NCBI RefSeq assembly: GCF_006337125.1
Contig: NZ_CP040887.1
Location: 3,100,001 to 3,164,000 of the forward strand
Source: Serinicoccus chungangensis
Lineage (GTDB): Bacteria > Actinomycetota > Actinomycetes > Actinomycetales > Dermatophilaceae
Length of the DNA: 64,000 nucleotides
Direction: 5' to 3'
In this document: piece after piece, positions 8,931 through 17,421 of the stretch
How the letters are laid out: each line of letters opens with the position of its first letter
Numbering within the stretch: position 1 is the first letter of the stretch
Translations under genes and position numbers: made by a program
Notes under the pieces: model-generated
Told to the model about the DNA's origin: nothing
Databases searched by the model: none
Seen by the model: only the letters and a program-made list of their open reading frames with translations

Positions 8931-10180
8931 GAGGGCGTCCCGACGAGGTCGGCCACGCACGCGGCCAGCGCGTCGACCCCCGCGTGGCAGTCGTCGGGCT
9001 CGGCGTGCTCGGCCGGGCTGTGCGACACCCCGGTGGGGTTGCGGACGAAGAGCATGGCGGTGGGCACGCCCGCCCCGGCGAGGATGCCGGCGTCGTGCCC
9101 CGCCCCGGTGCCCAGCACCGGCACGCTCAGCTCGTCGTGGCGGCCGAGGACCCCGCGCAGCCGGGTCGCGAGGTCGGCGTCGAGGCGGGTGGTGGGGGTC
9201 CACGACTCACGGGTCACCGTGGCGCCCGCCTCGCCCGCCCCACGGGTGACGTCGGCGACGAGCGCCTCCACCTCGGCCTCGTCGGCACCGCGGGCGTCCA
9301 GCCACCCGGTGACGTGGGAGGGGATGGCGTTGACCCCGCCGGGGGTGACGGCGACCTTGCCCACGGTCGCGACGCACCCACGGCGCTCGGCGGCCCGGCG
9401 CGCGCCGAGGACGAGGTCGGCGTAGCCGAGCATCGCGTCCCGGCGGTCCTCCAGCCGTGTCGTGCCGGCGTGGTTGGCCTCCCCCGGGAAGTCGAAGCGC
9501 CACCGACCGTGCGGCCAGATGTCGCTGGCGACCGCGACGGCGGCGCCGAGGTCGACGAGCGCCCGGCCCTGCTCGACGTGCAGCTCGACGAAGCAGCCCA
9601 CCCGGGCGAGGGCCTCCTCGTCCCGGCCGAGCCGCCCGGGGTCCCGACCGGCGGCCGACAGGGCCTCGGCGTACGTCACGCCGTCGGCGTCGGTCAGCGC
9701 CCGCGCGCGGTCCGCGTCCAGCGCCCCGGTGAGGACGCGGGACCCGGCGCAGGCGATGCCGAAGCGGGCACCCTCCTCGTCGACGAAGTGCGCCACGGCG
9801 ACCGGCACGGCCGGGGCGACGCCCTGGGCCCGCAGCGCGTCCAGGGCGGCGAAGGAGCTGACCACCCCGAGCGGCCCGTCGAAGGCGCCGCCGTCGGGCA
9901 CCGAGTCGAGGTGGGAGCCGATCACCACCCCGTGCCGGCCGGCGCGCGCGGCGTCGTCGACGCTGCCGGGCCCGTCCCACCACCACGCCCACTGGTTGCC
10001 GACGCGGTCCTCGACGAGGTCCAGCCCGCGCGTCGCCGCCTCCCCGGCGAACCACTCGCGCAGCTGCGCGTCCTCCCGGGTCCAGACGAAGCGGCGGTAG
10101 CCACCGCCGCCCACCCGACCGACCCGGTCGAGGTCGGCCCACATGCGGTCGAAGGTCCGGAGGTGCTCGGCGTCGCTCAC
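8927..10180 (-). CDS. M20-family amidohydrolase (allantoate amidohydrolase/N-carbamoylase type)
   Basis: This 417-residue protein is an M20-type zinc amidohydrolase related to allantoate amidohydrolase and N-carbamoyl-L-amino-acid hydrolase. Metal-site motifs are GSHLDSVPDGGAFDGPLG, HFVDEEGARFG, ELHVEQG and GAGHDAG. Actinobacterial hut loci commonly carry such a gene beside hutF and hutI (from memory), where it probably removes formate from N-formylglutamate in place of HutG; no hutG is present here. That role is inferred. GTG 10180 was chosen because a TAGAGT box lies seven bases upstream; the longer upstream frame has no start signal and runs into the divergent gene. It heads the amidohydrolase-hutF-hutI operon. 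Confidence 0.88.
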   Translation of the reverse strand: MSDAEHLRTFDRMWADLDRVGRVGGGGYRRFVWTREDAQLREWFAGEAATRGLDLVEDRVGNQWAWWWDGPGSVDDAARAGRHGVVIGSHLDSVPDGGAFDGPLGVVSSFAALDALRAQGVAPAVPVAVAHFVDEEGARFGIACAGSRVLTGALDADRARALTDADGVTYAEALSAAGRDPGRLGRDEEALARVGCFVELHVEQGRALVDLGAAVAVASDIWPHGRWRFDFPGEANHAGTTRLEDRRDAMLGYADLVLGARRAAERRGCVATVGKVAVTPGGVNAIPSHVTGWLDARGADEAEVEALVADVTRGAGEAGATVTRESWTPTTRLDADLATRLRGVLGRHDELSVPVLGTGAGHDAGILAGAGVPTAMLFVRNPTGVSHSPAEHAEPDDCHAGVDALAACVADLVGTPS

Positions 10181-10187
10181 CTGCCCG

Positions 10188-10193
10188 ACTCTA
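10188..10193 (-). promoter_or_regulatory. -10 box TAGAGT of the amidohydrolase-hutF-hutI operon
   Basis: TAGAGT ends seven bases before GTG 10180 with no Shine-Dalgarno, so this hut half-operon is probably expressed from a leaderless mRNA. Confidence 0.55.
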
Positions 10194-10255
10194 GGGGCGG
10201 GGGCTCGCGGGGGGCAGTGCCGCCGCGAGCCTGGAGTCTCAGATGTCGGACGGCC

Positions 10256-10261
10256 TACCCT
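10256..10261 (+). promoter_or_regulatory. -10 box TACCCT of the YbaK-type gene
   Basis: TACCCT ends seven bases before ATG 10269. It is divergent from the hut promoter at 10188-10193, about 60 bases away. Confidence 0.55.
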
Positions 10262-10268
10262 GGGGACC

Positions 10269-10745
10269 ATGAGCGAGGAGCGTGCGGTCGCCGCGGTCGA
10301 GGCCGCCGGGTTGGAGCATGTCGTGACCCGGCACGGTCGGGTCGGCAGCCTGGAGGAGGCGGCCCGGGCCCGAGGGGTCGAGCCGCGCGACATCGTCAAG
10401 ACGCTGGTCGTGCGCCGCGGGGAGGGCGACCACCTCTTCGTGCTCGTGCCCGGCGACCGCGAGATCTCCTGGCCGCGGCTGCGCTCCCTGCTGGGCGTCA
10501 ACCGGCTCTCGATGCCGGACGCGGAGACCGCGCGGGAGGCGACGGGCTACGAGCGCGGCACGATCACGCCGTTCGGCTCGACGACGGCCTGGCCGGTCGT
10601 CGCCGACGCCTCGCTGGTCGGCGACCCGCAGCGGCGCATCTCGCTCGGGGCGGGCGCCCACGGGGTCGCCGTGACGGTGCTGGCCGAGGCCGCGCTGGCG
10701 GCCCTCGACGCCCAGGTCGCCGAGGTGACCGACGTCAGCGGGTGA
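10269..10745 (+). CDS. YbaK/prolyl-tRNA editing domain protein
   Basis: The 158-residue protein is a free-standing trans-editing domain of the YbaK/ProX family, which deacylates mischarged tRNA, usually Cys-tRNA(Pro) or Ala-tRNA(Pro), in the cytoplasm. Family features are the early VEAAGLEHVVTRHG, the catalytic-region DIVKTLVVRRGEGDHLFVLVPGD with its conserved lysine, the GVNRLSMPDAE segment and GTITPFGST near 105. The C-terminal half is full length. Substrate preference cannot be told from sequence. Its 3' end overlaps the convergent PPOX-type gene by 11 bases. It interrupts the two hut blocks and shows no functional link to them. Confidence 0.88.
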   Translation: MSEERAVAAVEAAGLEHVVTRHGRVGSLEEAARARGVEPRDIVKTLVVRRGEGDHLFVLVPGDREISWPRLRSLLGVNRLSMPDAETAREATGYERGTITPFGSTTAWPVVADASLVGDPQRRISLGAGAHGVAVTVLAEAALAALDAQVAEVTDVSG

Positions 10746-11160
10746 TCTCGCCCTCGGGCCGGACGAGGACGACCGCGTCGCCGTAGCTCAGCTTCTTGCG
10801 GCGGCTCGCGAGCGTGCCGAGGATGCGGAACACCCGGGTCTGCCAGCCGTACTTCTCCCGCACCGCCGCCTGCACCTCCTCGAACTCGGCCCCGTCGTGC
10901 ACCATCTCGGCGGTCGCCTGGACGGGCGTGGTGCCCGGGGTCGGCGTGCCGGTGCGCGAGCAGGGCTGGACGAGCACCCGCGGGGTGTGGCGCAGCCGCT
11001 TGGTCTTGCCGGTGCCCGTCGTCGTGTAGAAGCCGATGCGCTCGCCGTCGCTCAGCGGCACCACCCAGACCGGCGTGGGCACGCCCTCGCCGCTGCGCCG
11101 GAAGGTCGTGAGCAGGATGAACTGCTCGGCCCCGAGCCGCTGGACCACTGGAGTCGTCAT
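10735..11160 (-). CDS. PPOX-class F420-dependent oxidoreductase (split beta-barrel)
   Basis: This 141-residue protein matches the small PPOX-class, F420-binding split beta-barrel family of actinobacteria (Rv2061c-like). Indicators are FILLTTFRRSGEGVPTPVWV at the N-terminus, FYTTTGTGKTKRLRHTPRVLVQPC in the middle and a GTxxxRRKKLSYGDAVVL end. Such proteins bind F420 (some bind FMN or heme) and have mostly unassigned substrates. ATG 11160 lies six bases behind TAGGTT. It is convergent with the YbaK gene and starts 23 bases beyond the stop of the YjiH gene on the same strand; I see no functional tie to hut. Confidence 0.82.
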   Translation of the reverse strand: MTTPVVQRLGAEQFILLTTFRRSGEGVPTPVWVVPLSDGERIGFYTTTGTGKTKRLRHTPRVLVQPCSRTGTPTPGTTPVQATAEMVHDGAEFEEVQAAVREKYGWQTRVFRILGTLASRRKKLSYGDAVVLVRPEGEITR

Positions 11161-11166
11161 GGCCCG

Positions 11167-11172
11167 AACCTA
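11167..11172 (-). promoter_or_regulatory. -10 box TAGGTT of the PPOX-type gene
   Basis: TAGGTT ends six bases before ATG 11160, with no ribosome site between; a leaderless start is predicted. Confidence 0.45.
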
Positions 11173-11183
11173 CGCCGCCCCGG

Positions 11184-12500
11184 CTAGAAGAGCAGCAGCC
11201 CCACCGGGATCGCCAGGACCAGGCTGATCACCACCCGCTCGAACCAGATGAGCAGCAGCTTCGGGATGGAGACCGGGATCTGGGTGCCGACGAGCGAGGG
11301 GACCATCGCGGAGAAGAAGATGACCTGGCTGACGCAGACGACGCCGACGACGTACTTCACCGACATCGCGGACTCCGTGACGAGCGCGGCGGGCAGGAAC
11401 ATCTCGGAGACACCCAGCGCGGCGGCCTTGGCGACCAGCAGCGGCTCGGGGATCTGCAGCGTCCAGGTGATCGGGTAGAAGAGGTAGCCGAGCCAGTCGA
11501 AGAGCGGGGTGTACTCCGCGAGCACCAGCCCCAGCAGCCCGATCGACAGGATGCTCGGCAGGATGGCCATCGCCATCTTCACCCCGTCGACGAAGGTCGA
11601 GCCGACCACCCGTCCGATGCCCGGGTCCGCGGCGACGGTATGCCGTGCCTCGCCCCACGCGGCGGCGAGCCGGCTGCCCTCGACATCGCGCTCGGGGCGC
11701 GCCTCGACCCCGGGCGCCGTCTCGTCGGGCATCCGACCCAGGGGCGGGATGCGGACGGTGACGGCCGTCACCGCGAAGGTGATGAGCAGGGTGGACCAGA
11801 AGTAGAGCGACCAGTGCTGCATGAGGTCCAGGGCGTTCGCCACGACGATCATGAAGGTCGCCGAGACCGTCGAGAAGCCGGTGGCGATGACCATCGCCTC
11901 GCGGTGGGAGTACTTCCCCTCCAGGTAGACCCGGTTCGTGATGAGCAGGGCGAGGGAGTAGGACCCCACGAAGCTGGCGACCGCGTCGATCGCCGAGCGC
12001 CCGGGCGTGCGGAAGACGGGGCGCATGACCGGTCGGGCCAGCACGCCGATGAACTCCATGAGGCCGTAGCCGGTGAGCAGCGCCAGGAAGATCGCCCCGA
12101 CCGGCACCAGCAGCCCGACCGGGATGACGAGGGAGTTCAGCAGGAAGGGGCCCATGCCGTCGGCGAAGAGCCAGGCCGGGCCGACACCGAGCACGAGCAT
12201 GACGCCGACCACGAGCCCGACGACCCGCGCCACGGAGAAGACGAGGTCGGTCGTGCTGCGCCGCCAGCTGCCGGTGACCCAGGGCTGCACGGCGCCGGCG
12301 AGGATGAGCGCGAGGGCGTACCACGGCAGGACGGCGGGGACCGCCTCGCGCAGCCAGGACACCACGTGGTCCAGCGGGATGGTGCTCCGGCCCCCGAGGG
12401 TGACCGGCACGAAGAACATGAGGACCCCGACGGCGGAGTAGACGAAGAACTTCCACATCGGGGCCCGCTCGGGCGCGACGCCCCCGGTCCGGGCCGTCAT
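11184..12500 (-). CDS. YjiH-family membrane protein with GATE (nucleoside-recognition) domains
   Basis: The 438-residue protein has about ten to eleven membrane helices and matches the YjiH family, whose members carry two GATE/nucleoside-recognition domains. One is seen around ALLTGYGLMEFIGVLARP (about 165-190), with a second around FVDGVKMAMAILPSILS (about 305) and GVSEMFLPAALV near the end. Transport of a small polar substrate is likely but unproven. The start ATG 12500 overlaps the hutU stop in TGATG, so it is translationally coupled to hutU. The tight link makes histidine, urocanate or a breakdown product the obvious candidate substrate; that is inference. Confidence 0.85.
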   Translation of the reverse strand: MTARTGGVAPERAPMWKFFVYSAVGVLMFFVPVTLGGRSTIPLDHVVSWLREAVPAVLPWYALALILAGAVQPWVTGSWRRSTTDLVFSVARVVGLVVGVMLVLGVGPAWLFADGMGPFLLNSLVIPVGLLVPVGAIFLALLTGYGLMEFIGVLARPVMRPVFRTPGRSAIDAVASFVGSYSLALLITNRVYLEGKYSHREAMVIATGFSTVSATFMIVVANALDLMQHWSLYFWSTLLITFAVTAVTVRIPPLGRMPDETAPGVEARPERDVEGSRLAAAWGEARHTVAADPGIGRVVGSTFVDGVKMAMAILPSILSIGLLGLVLAEYTPLFDWLGYLFYPITWTLQIPEPLLVAKAAALGVSEMFLPAALVTESAMSVKYVVGVVCVSQVIFFSAMVPSLVGTQIPVSIPKLLLIWFERVVISLVLAIPVGLLLF

Positions 12501-14158
12501 CACTCCCCCTCCCGCATGGGCACCCGCACCCCGCGCTCGGCGGCGACCTCGTCGGCGCGGTCGTAGCCGGCGTCGACGTGCCGGATGACCCCCATGCCCG
12601 GGTCGTTGGTGAGCACCCGCTCGAGCTTGCGGCGGGCCAGGTCGGTGCCGTCGGCCACGCTCACCTGGCCGGCGTGCAGCGAGCGCCCGATGCCGACGCC
12701 CCCGCCGTGGTGGAGGGACACCCAGGACGCCCCGGAGGCGGTGTTGACCATGGCGTTGAGCAGCGGCCAGTCGGCGATCGCGTCGGAGCCGTCGGCCATC
12801 GCCTCGGTCTCGCGGTAGGGGCTGGCCACCGAGCCGCAGTCCAAGTGGTCGCGGCCGATGACCAGCGGGGCGCTGACCTCGCCGGAGGCCACCATCTCGT
12901 TGAAGCGCACCCCGGCCCGGTCCCGCTCGCCGTAGCCCAGCCAGCAGATCCGCGCCGGCAGCCCCTCGAAGGAGACCCTGTCCTGCGCGCCGCGGATCCA
13001 CGTGTGCAGGTGGTCGTTGTCGGGGAAGAGGTCCAGCACCGCCTGGTCGGTCGCGGCGATGTCCTTCGGGTCGCCGGAGAGCGCGGCCCACCGGAACGGC
13101 CCCTTGCCCTCGCAGAAGAGCGGCCGGATGTAGGCGGGGACGAACCCCGGGAAGTCGAAGGCCCGGTCGTAGCCGCCCTGCCGGGCCTCGTCGCGGATGG
13201 AGTTGCCGTAGTCGAAGACCTCGGCGCCCGCGTCCAGGAAGCCGACCATCGCCTCGACGTGGCGGGCCATCGACTCCTGCGCGCGGTCGGTGAACTCCTC
13301 GGGCTTCTTCTCCGCGAGCTCGTGCCAGTCGGCGAGGTCGACACCGGTGGGCAGGTAGGACAGCGGGTCGTGGGCGGAGGTCTGGTCGGTCACCACGTCG
13401 ATGTCGACGCCCCGGCGCAGCAGCTCGGGGAAGACCTCGGCGGCGTTGCCGACGACCCCCACCGAGACGGCCTCGCGAGCACCCTTGGCCGCGAGCACGC
13501 GCTCCACCGCGGCGTCGAGGGAGTCGGCGACCTCGTCGAGGTAGCGGCTCCGGACCCGCCGCCGCAGCCGCGCCTCGTCGACATCCACGACCAGGCACAC
13601 CCCGCCGTTGAGGGTCACCGCGAGCGGCTGCGCGCCGCCCATGCCCCCGCAGCCGCCGGTGAGGGTGAGGGTGCCGGCGAGCGACCCCGCGAACCTCTTG
13701 GCGGCGACCGCCGCGAAGGTCTCGTAGGTGCCCTGGAGGATGCCCTGGGTGCCGATGTAGATCCACGACCCGGCGGTCATCTGGCCGTACATCGTCAGCC
13801 CGAGCTTCTCGAGCCGCCGGAACTCCGGCCACGTCGCCCAGTCGCCCACGAGGTTGGAGTTGGCGATGAGCACCCGCGGCGCCCACTCGTGGGTCTGCAT
13901 GACACCGACCGGCCGGCCGGACTGGACCAGCATGGTCTCGTCCTCGCGGAGGTCGGTGAGGGTGCGGACCATGGCGTCGAAGCTGCGCCAGTCACGGGCG
14001 GCGCGACCGGTGCCGCCGTAGACGACGAGGTCGTCCGGGCGCTCGGCGACCTCGGGGTCCAGGTTGTTCATGAGCATCCGCAGCGGGGCCTCGGTGGCCC
14101 AGGAGCGGGCGGTGAGCTGGGTGCCGCGGGGTGCGCGGACGGGGCGGGCGCCTTCCAT
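12500..14158 (-). CDS. hutU: Urocanate hydratase
   Basis: HutU adds water to urocanate to give 4-imidazolone-5-propionate, using tightly bound NAD+ as an electrophile. At 552 residues it has the usual length. Family signatures include [19 protein letters not shown] (about 170-190, NAD-binding region), [38 protein letters not shown], containing the conserved catalytic-region Cys, and [17 protein letters not shown] near the C-terminus. ATG 14158 is preceded by GAAGGAGA. It lies 30 bases after the end of hutH and is coupled to the YjiH gene downstream, so the operon order is hutH-hutU-yjiH. Confidence 0.97.
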   Translation of the reverse strand: MEGARPVRAPRGTQLTARSWATEAPLRMLMNNLDPEVAERPDDLVVYGGTGRAARDWRSFDAMVRTLTDLREDETMLVQSGRPVGVMQTHEWAPRVLIANSNLVGDWATWPEFRRLEKLGLTMYGQMTAGSWIYIGTQGILQGTYETFAAVAAKRFAGSLAGTLTLTGGCGGMGGAQPLAVTLNGGVCLVVDVDEARLRRRVRSRYLDEVADSLDAAVERVLAAKGAREAVSVGVVGNAAEVFPELLRRGVDIDVVTDQTSAHDPLSYLPTGVDLADWHELAEKKPEEFTDRAQESMARHVEAMVGFLDAGAEVFDYGNSIRDEARQGGYDRAFDFPGFVPAYIRPLFCEGKGPFRWAALSGDPKDIAATDQAVLDLFPDNDHLHTWIRGAQDRVSFEGLPARICWLGYGERDRAGVRFNEMVASGEVSAPLVIGRDHLDCGSVASPYRETEAMADGSDAIADWPLLNAMVNTASGASWVSLHHGGGVGIGRSLHAGQVSVADGTDLARRKLERVLTNDPGMGVIRHVDAGYDRADEVAAERGVRVPMREGE

Positions 14159-14188
14159 GGTCGTCTCCTTCGACGTGTCGGTATGCCG

Positions 14189-15795
14189 TCAGCTGAGCAG
14201 CCCGGTGACCTGCTCCGCGGCGGCGCGGACGCGGCCGTCGAGCACGAGGTCGACGACGGTCTCGATCTCGGGGCTGAGATGGCGGTCGGGGCCGGGGCCC
14301 TCGACGCCGGACTCCCGCAGCAGCGCCACGACGGCGGCGGTGGCGGGCGGGGGGTGAGCGGGGCCCGCAGGTCGAGCGCGCGGGCGGCGGTGAGCACCTC
14401 GACGGCCACGACCCGGGCCAGCCCGTCGACGCTGCGGCGCAGGGCACGGGCCGCTCCCCACCCCATGCTCACGTGGTCCTCCTGCATGGCCGAGGACGGG
14501 ATGGAGTCCACGCTCGCCGGGGCGGCGAGCCGCTTGAGCTCGGCGACGACCGCAGCCTGGGTGTACTGCGCGATCATCAGCCCGCTGTCGGTGCCGGGGT
14601 CGTCGGCGAGGAACGGCGGGAGCCCGTGGCTGCGGGCCACGTCGAGGAACCGGTCGGTGCGCCGCTCGCTGATCCCGGCGACGTCGGCCGCGACGATCGC
14701 GAGGAAGTCCAGCACGTGCGCCACCGGGGCGCCGTGGAAGTTGCCGTTGGACTCCACCCGCCCGTCGAGGGTGACGACCGGGTTGTCGATGGCGGCGGCG
14801 AGCTCACGGTCGGCGACGGTGCGGGCGTACCCGCAGGTGTCGCGGGCCGAGCCGTGCACCTGCGGCGAGCAGCGCAGGGAGTAGGCGTCCTGCACGCGGG
14901 TGCACGCGTCGGTGCGGTGGGACTCCCGGATCGCGCTGCCGGCCAGGAGGGCGCGCAGGTTCTCCGCCGACCGCGCCTGGCCGGGGTGGGGGCGCAGGGC
15001 CTGCAGGTCGGCGGCGAAGACGTCGTCGGTCCCCAGCTGGCCCTCGACGCTCATGGCGGCGGCGACGTCGGCGGTGGTGAGCAGGGTGCCGAGGTCGTGC
15101 AGCGCGAGGACGAGCATGCCGAGCATGCCGTCGGTGCCGTTGATGAGGGCCAGCCCCTCCTTCTCGGCCAGCTCGACCGGCGCGATGCCCGCACGGGCCA
15201 GCGCCTCCCCGGCCGGGAGCAGCTCCTGGGGGGTCTGCGTCCAGGTGGCGTGGTCCGCGCCCGCGGCCGCGCCGACCCGCACCATGCCCTCGCCGAGCAC
15301 GGCGAGCGCGCAGTGGGCGAGCGGTGCGAGGTCGCCGGAGCAGCCGAGCGAGCCGTGCTCGCGCACGACGGGGGTGATGCCGGCGTCGAGGAGTGCGGCA
15401 TACGCCTGGGCGGTCTCGAGCCGGACCCCGGTGCGGCCGGTGGCCAGCGTCGACAGCCGCAGCAGCATGAGGGCGCGGGTCACCTCGCGCTCCACCTCCG
15501 GGCCCGAGCCCGCGGCGTGGCTGCGGACCAGGCTGCGCTGCAGCCGGGCGCGCTTCTCCGGCGGGATGCTCGTGGTGGCCAGCGCCCCGAAGCCGGTGGA
15601 GATCCCGTAGTGCGGGCGACTGTCGACGGCGAGGTCCTCGATGATGCGGCGGGTCGCGGTGATGCCCTCGGCCGCCTCGTCGGACAGCGTGACGCGAGCC
15701 CCGTGCCGGGCGACGGCGACGACCTCGGTGGGCGACAGCGGGCCGACGCCGACGACCACCTCGGTCGGGTTGTCAGGTTCGGGAAGGCGGCTCAT
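14189..15795 (-). CDS. hutH: Histidine ammonia-lyase, frameshifted near its 3' end
   Basis: HutH removes ammonia from histidine to form urocanate, the first step of the pathway. The frame from ATG 15795 is intact through the catalytic core. The MIO-forming site is Cys152-Ser153-Gly154 in GSLGCSGDLAPLAH (Cys instead of the usual Ala, as I recall for some actinobacterial enzymes), and YGISTGFGALA, LINGTDGML, QDAYSLRC, SNGNFHG and SSAMQEDHVSMGWG are all present. After DLRAPLTP the frame is lost. The expected tail (ATAAVVALLRESGVEGPGPD and LSPEIE, ending at the stop at 14189) continues in another frame. One base is missing near a G3/G6 pair of runs at 14345-14354. Sequencing error and true mutation are both possible. 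ATG 15804 is an alternative start. Confidence 0.9.
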
Positions 15796-15908
15796 GCAGA
15801 CCATTGGACCGTCGCGGGCCCGCCGCGTCACCAGGTCGCAGCCGCTCGGTGTCTCAGATCCCGGACTCCAGGGTCCCCTCAGGCCACGCCGGCCCACCCC
15901 CGAGGGAG

Positions 15909-15976
15909 CCTGAGCAGAGAAGGACGCCCGACGCAGGTGGCGCAACCCCTGCCTCGAGGACCTTTCTCTGCTCAGG
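15909..15976 (-). terminator. Long hairpin at the end of the glutamine amidotransferase gene
   Basis: CCTGAGCAGAGAA (15909-15921) pairs perfectly with 15964-15976, with a smaller GCAGG/CCTGC stem inside. The right arm contains the stop codon of the amidotransferase gene (minus strand, 15972-15974). Position and strength suggest a terminator separating that gene from hutH. Confidence 0.6.
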
Positions 15977-16709
15977 TCGCGGTAGGACGCCCGAAGCGCT
16001 CGACGAAGGCGGGCAGCAGGCTGCGGACGTGCCCGAGGTCGACGGACCTGGCCTGGGCCACGATGGGAGCGACCTCCTCCGGCTCGCAGTAGCCGTGACC
16101 GGCGTAGATGTGCAGCCGACGCTCCAGCGACTCCGCGTCCAGCTCGGGGTGGAACTGCGTGGCGTAGACGTGGCGGCCCATCCGGAACATCTGCGTCGGG
16201 CAGCCCGCCGAGGACGCGAGCAGCTCGGCACCGGGCGGCAGCACGGCGCAGGCCTCCTTGTGGCCGACGATCGCGTGGAAGGGGTCCGGCAGACCGGCCA
16301 GCAGCGGGTCGGCCCGGCCCTGCTCGGTGAGCGAGATCTCCACCGCGGCGGGCGCCTCGCCGTACCTGCGGTCGACGGTCCCGCCGCAGGCCAGCCCCAG
16401 CACGCCGATGCCGTAGCAGGCCCCGAGGAACGGCACGTCCGCCTCGACGACGCGGCGGACCAGGCCCGCGAGGTCGCGCTCGACCCGCTGCTGCACCTGC
16501 CCCTTGTGCTCGTCGGAGGCGTTGAACGGGCTGCCGCCCAGGACGAACCCGCTGTAGGCGCCGAGGTCGACCGTCGGCAGCGGCGCCGCCTCCACGCGGA
16601 CCCGGTGCAGCTGGGCCTCGGTCAGCCCGGCGTAGCGCAGGAAGCCGGCGTACTCGTCGTCCGCGGCGTCGTCCTCGGCGCGCGTGCCGAGCAGCAGGAA
16701 GGGCCTCAC
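15972..16709 (-). CDS. Class I glutamine amidotransferase-like protein (GMP synthase-type domain)
   Basis: The 245-residue protein is a stand-alone triad glutamine amidotransferase. The nucleophile elbow FLGACYGIGVLGL (Cys near residue 105) and the YATQFHPELD His-Glu pair near residue 190 complete a Cys-His-Glu triad. FVLGGSPFNASD supplies the oxyanion-side loop, and VGHKEA is typical of the GuaA-like subgroup. Proteins of this type hydrolyse glutamine or gamma-glutamyl compounds; no synthase partner is adjacent, so a free-standing gamma-glutamyl hydrolase role is possible. GTG 16709 was chosen from the TAGGCT box eight bases upstream. It is divergent from the ASCH gene and shares its promoter core. 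Confidence 0.85.
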   Translation of the reverse strand: MRPFLLLGTRAEDDAADDEYAGFLRYAGLTEAQLHRVRVEAAPLPTVDLGAYSGFVLGGSPFNASDEHKGQVQQRVERDLAGLVRRVVEADVPFLGACYGIGVLGLACGGTVDRRYGEAPAAVEISLTEQGRADPLLAGLPDPFHAIVGHKEACAVLPPGAELLASSAGCPTQMFRMGRHVYATQFHPELDAESLERRLHIYAGHGYCEPEEVAPIVAQARSVDLGHVRSLLPAFVERFGRPTAT

Positions 16710-16717
16710 ACCCGCAG

Positions 16718-16727
16718 AGCCTAGGGT
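16718..16727. promoter_or_regulatory. Overlapping divergent -10 boxes (shared TA)
   Basis: AGCCTAGGGT contains TAGGGT (16722-16727, plus) seven bases before GTG 16735 and, on the minus strand, TAGGCT (16718-16723) eight bases before GTG 16709. The two boxes share the central TA, so one polymerase should exclude the other. Confidence 0.6.
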
Positions 16728-16734
16728 GGGTGGC

Positions 16735-17370
16735 GTGGACGAGCCGACACCGACCGACCAGCAGCCGGGCCAGCGCGACCGCGCGATCGCGGCGTTCTGG
16801 GCCGACGCGCGCATCCGCGGCAAGCTCAACCGCATCGAGGTGTATGCCGGGGCGCAGGTGAGCGACACCCTCCCGCCCCCGGCGTGGAGCTTCGGCGACG
16901 AGGACGACCCGGCCACCGCGGACCGGCTGCTCGAGCTGGTCCTCGACGGCCGCAAGACCGCGACCGCGAGCGCCTACCGCGACTACGAGGAGGAGGCCCG
17001 CCGGAGGGCGGCCGGGCCCACCGACGACGCCCCCGGCGACACCCTCACCCGCACCGGGGTCGACCTCGACCTGGCCCTGCCCGAGCCGGGCCTGCTGTCC
17101 ATCATCCTCGACGGCGCCGGCCAGCCGCGGGCGCTGGTGCGGATCACCGACGTCGAGGTGTGCCGCTTCGCGGACGTGACCGAGGAGCACGCCCGCCTGG
17201 AGGGCGAGGGCGACCGGACCGTCGAGCAGTGGCGGGCCGTCCACCGCGAGGCGTTCGCCGCCACCGCGCCGCACGGCGAGCCGGTCGACGACGACACCCT
17301 CGTGGTGCTCGAGCGGTTCGAGGTGCTCGTCCCGGCCGCCGCCCGCAGGGCCGCGCGACGGCATACCTGA
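16735..17370 (+). CDS. ASCH domain protein
   Basis: This 211-residue protein carries an ASCH domain (about 60-200), a PUA-related fold that binds RNA or nucleotides; some members act on modified cytidines. The typical GxKxxT pocket motif appears as LVLDGRKTATASAY near residue 70, followed by a beta-rich LLSIILDGAGQPRALVRITDVEV and a C-terminal RTVEQWRAVHREAF helix characteristic of the family. The first 40 residues are an extra helix with many charged residues. GTG 16735 is predicted to start a leaderless message. It is divergent from the amidotransferase gene and shares its promoter. The stop codon directly follows an ACGGCATACC motif copy. Confidence 0.85.
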   Translation: MDEPTPTDQQPGQRDRAIAAFWADARIRGKLNRIEVYAGAQVSDTLPPPAWSFGDEDDPATADRLLELVLDGRKTATASAYRDYEEEARRRAAGPTDDAPGDTLTRTGVDLDLALPEPGLLSIILDGAGQPRALVRITDVEVCRFADVTEEHARLEGEGDRTVEQWRAVHREAFAATAPHGEPVDDDTLVVLERFEVLVPAAARRAARRHT

Positions 17371-17421
17371 GGCGCCGCCAGGCGACGACCGCGGGCCGGA
17401 CCGGGAGCTGCCCGGCCCGGG

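Noticed and set aside
14068..14360. Continuation of the main hutH frame past the frameshift, into the hutU start
   Set aside because: The extension has no similarity to HutH and overlaps the start of hutU; the true HutH tail is visible in the other frame ending at 14189.
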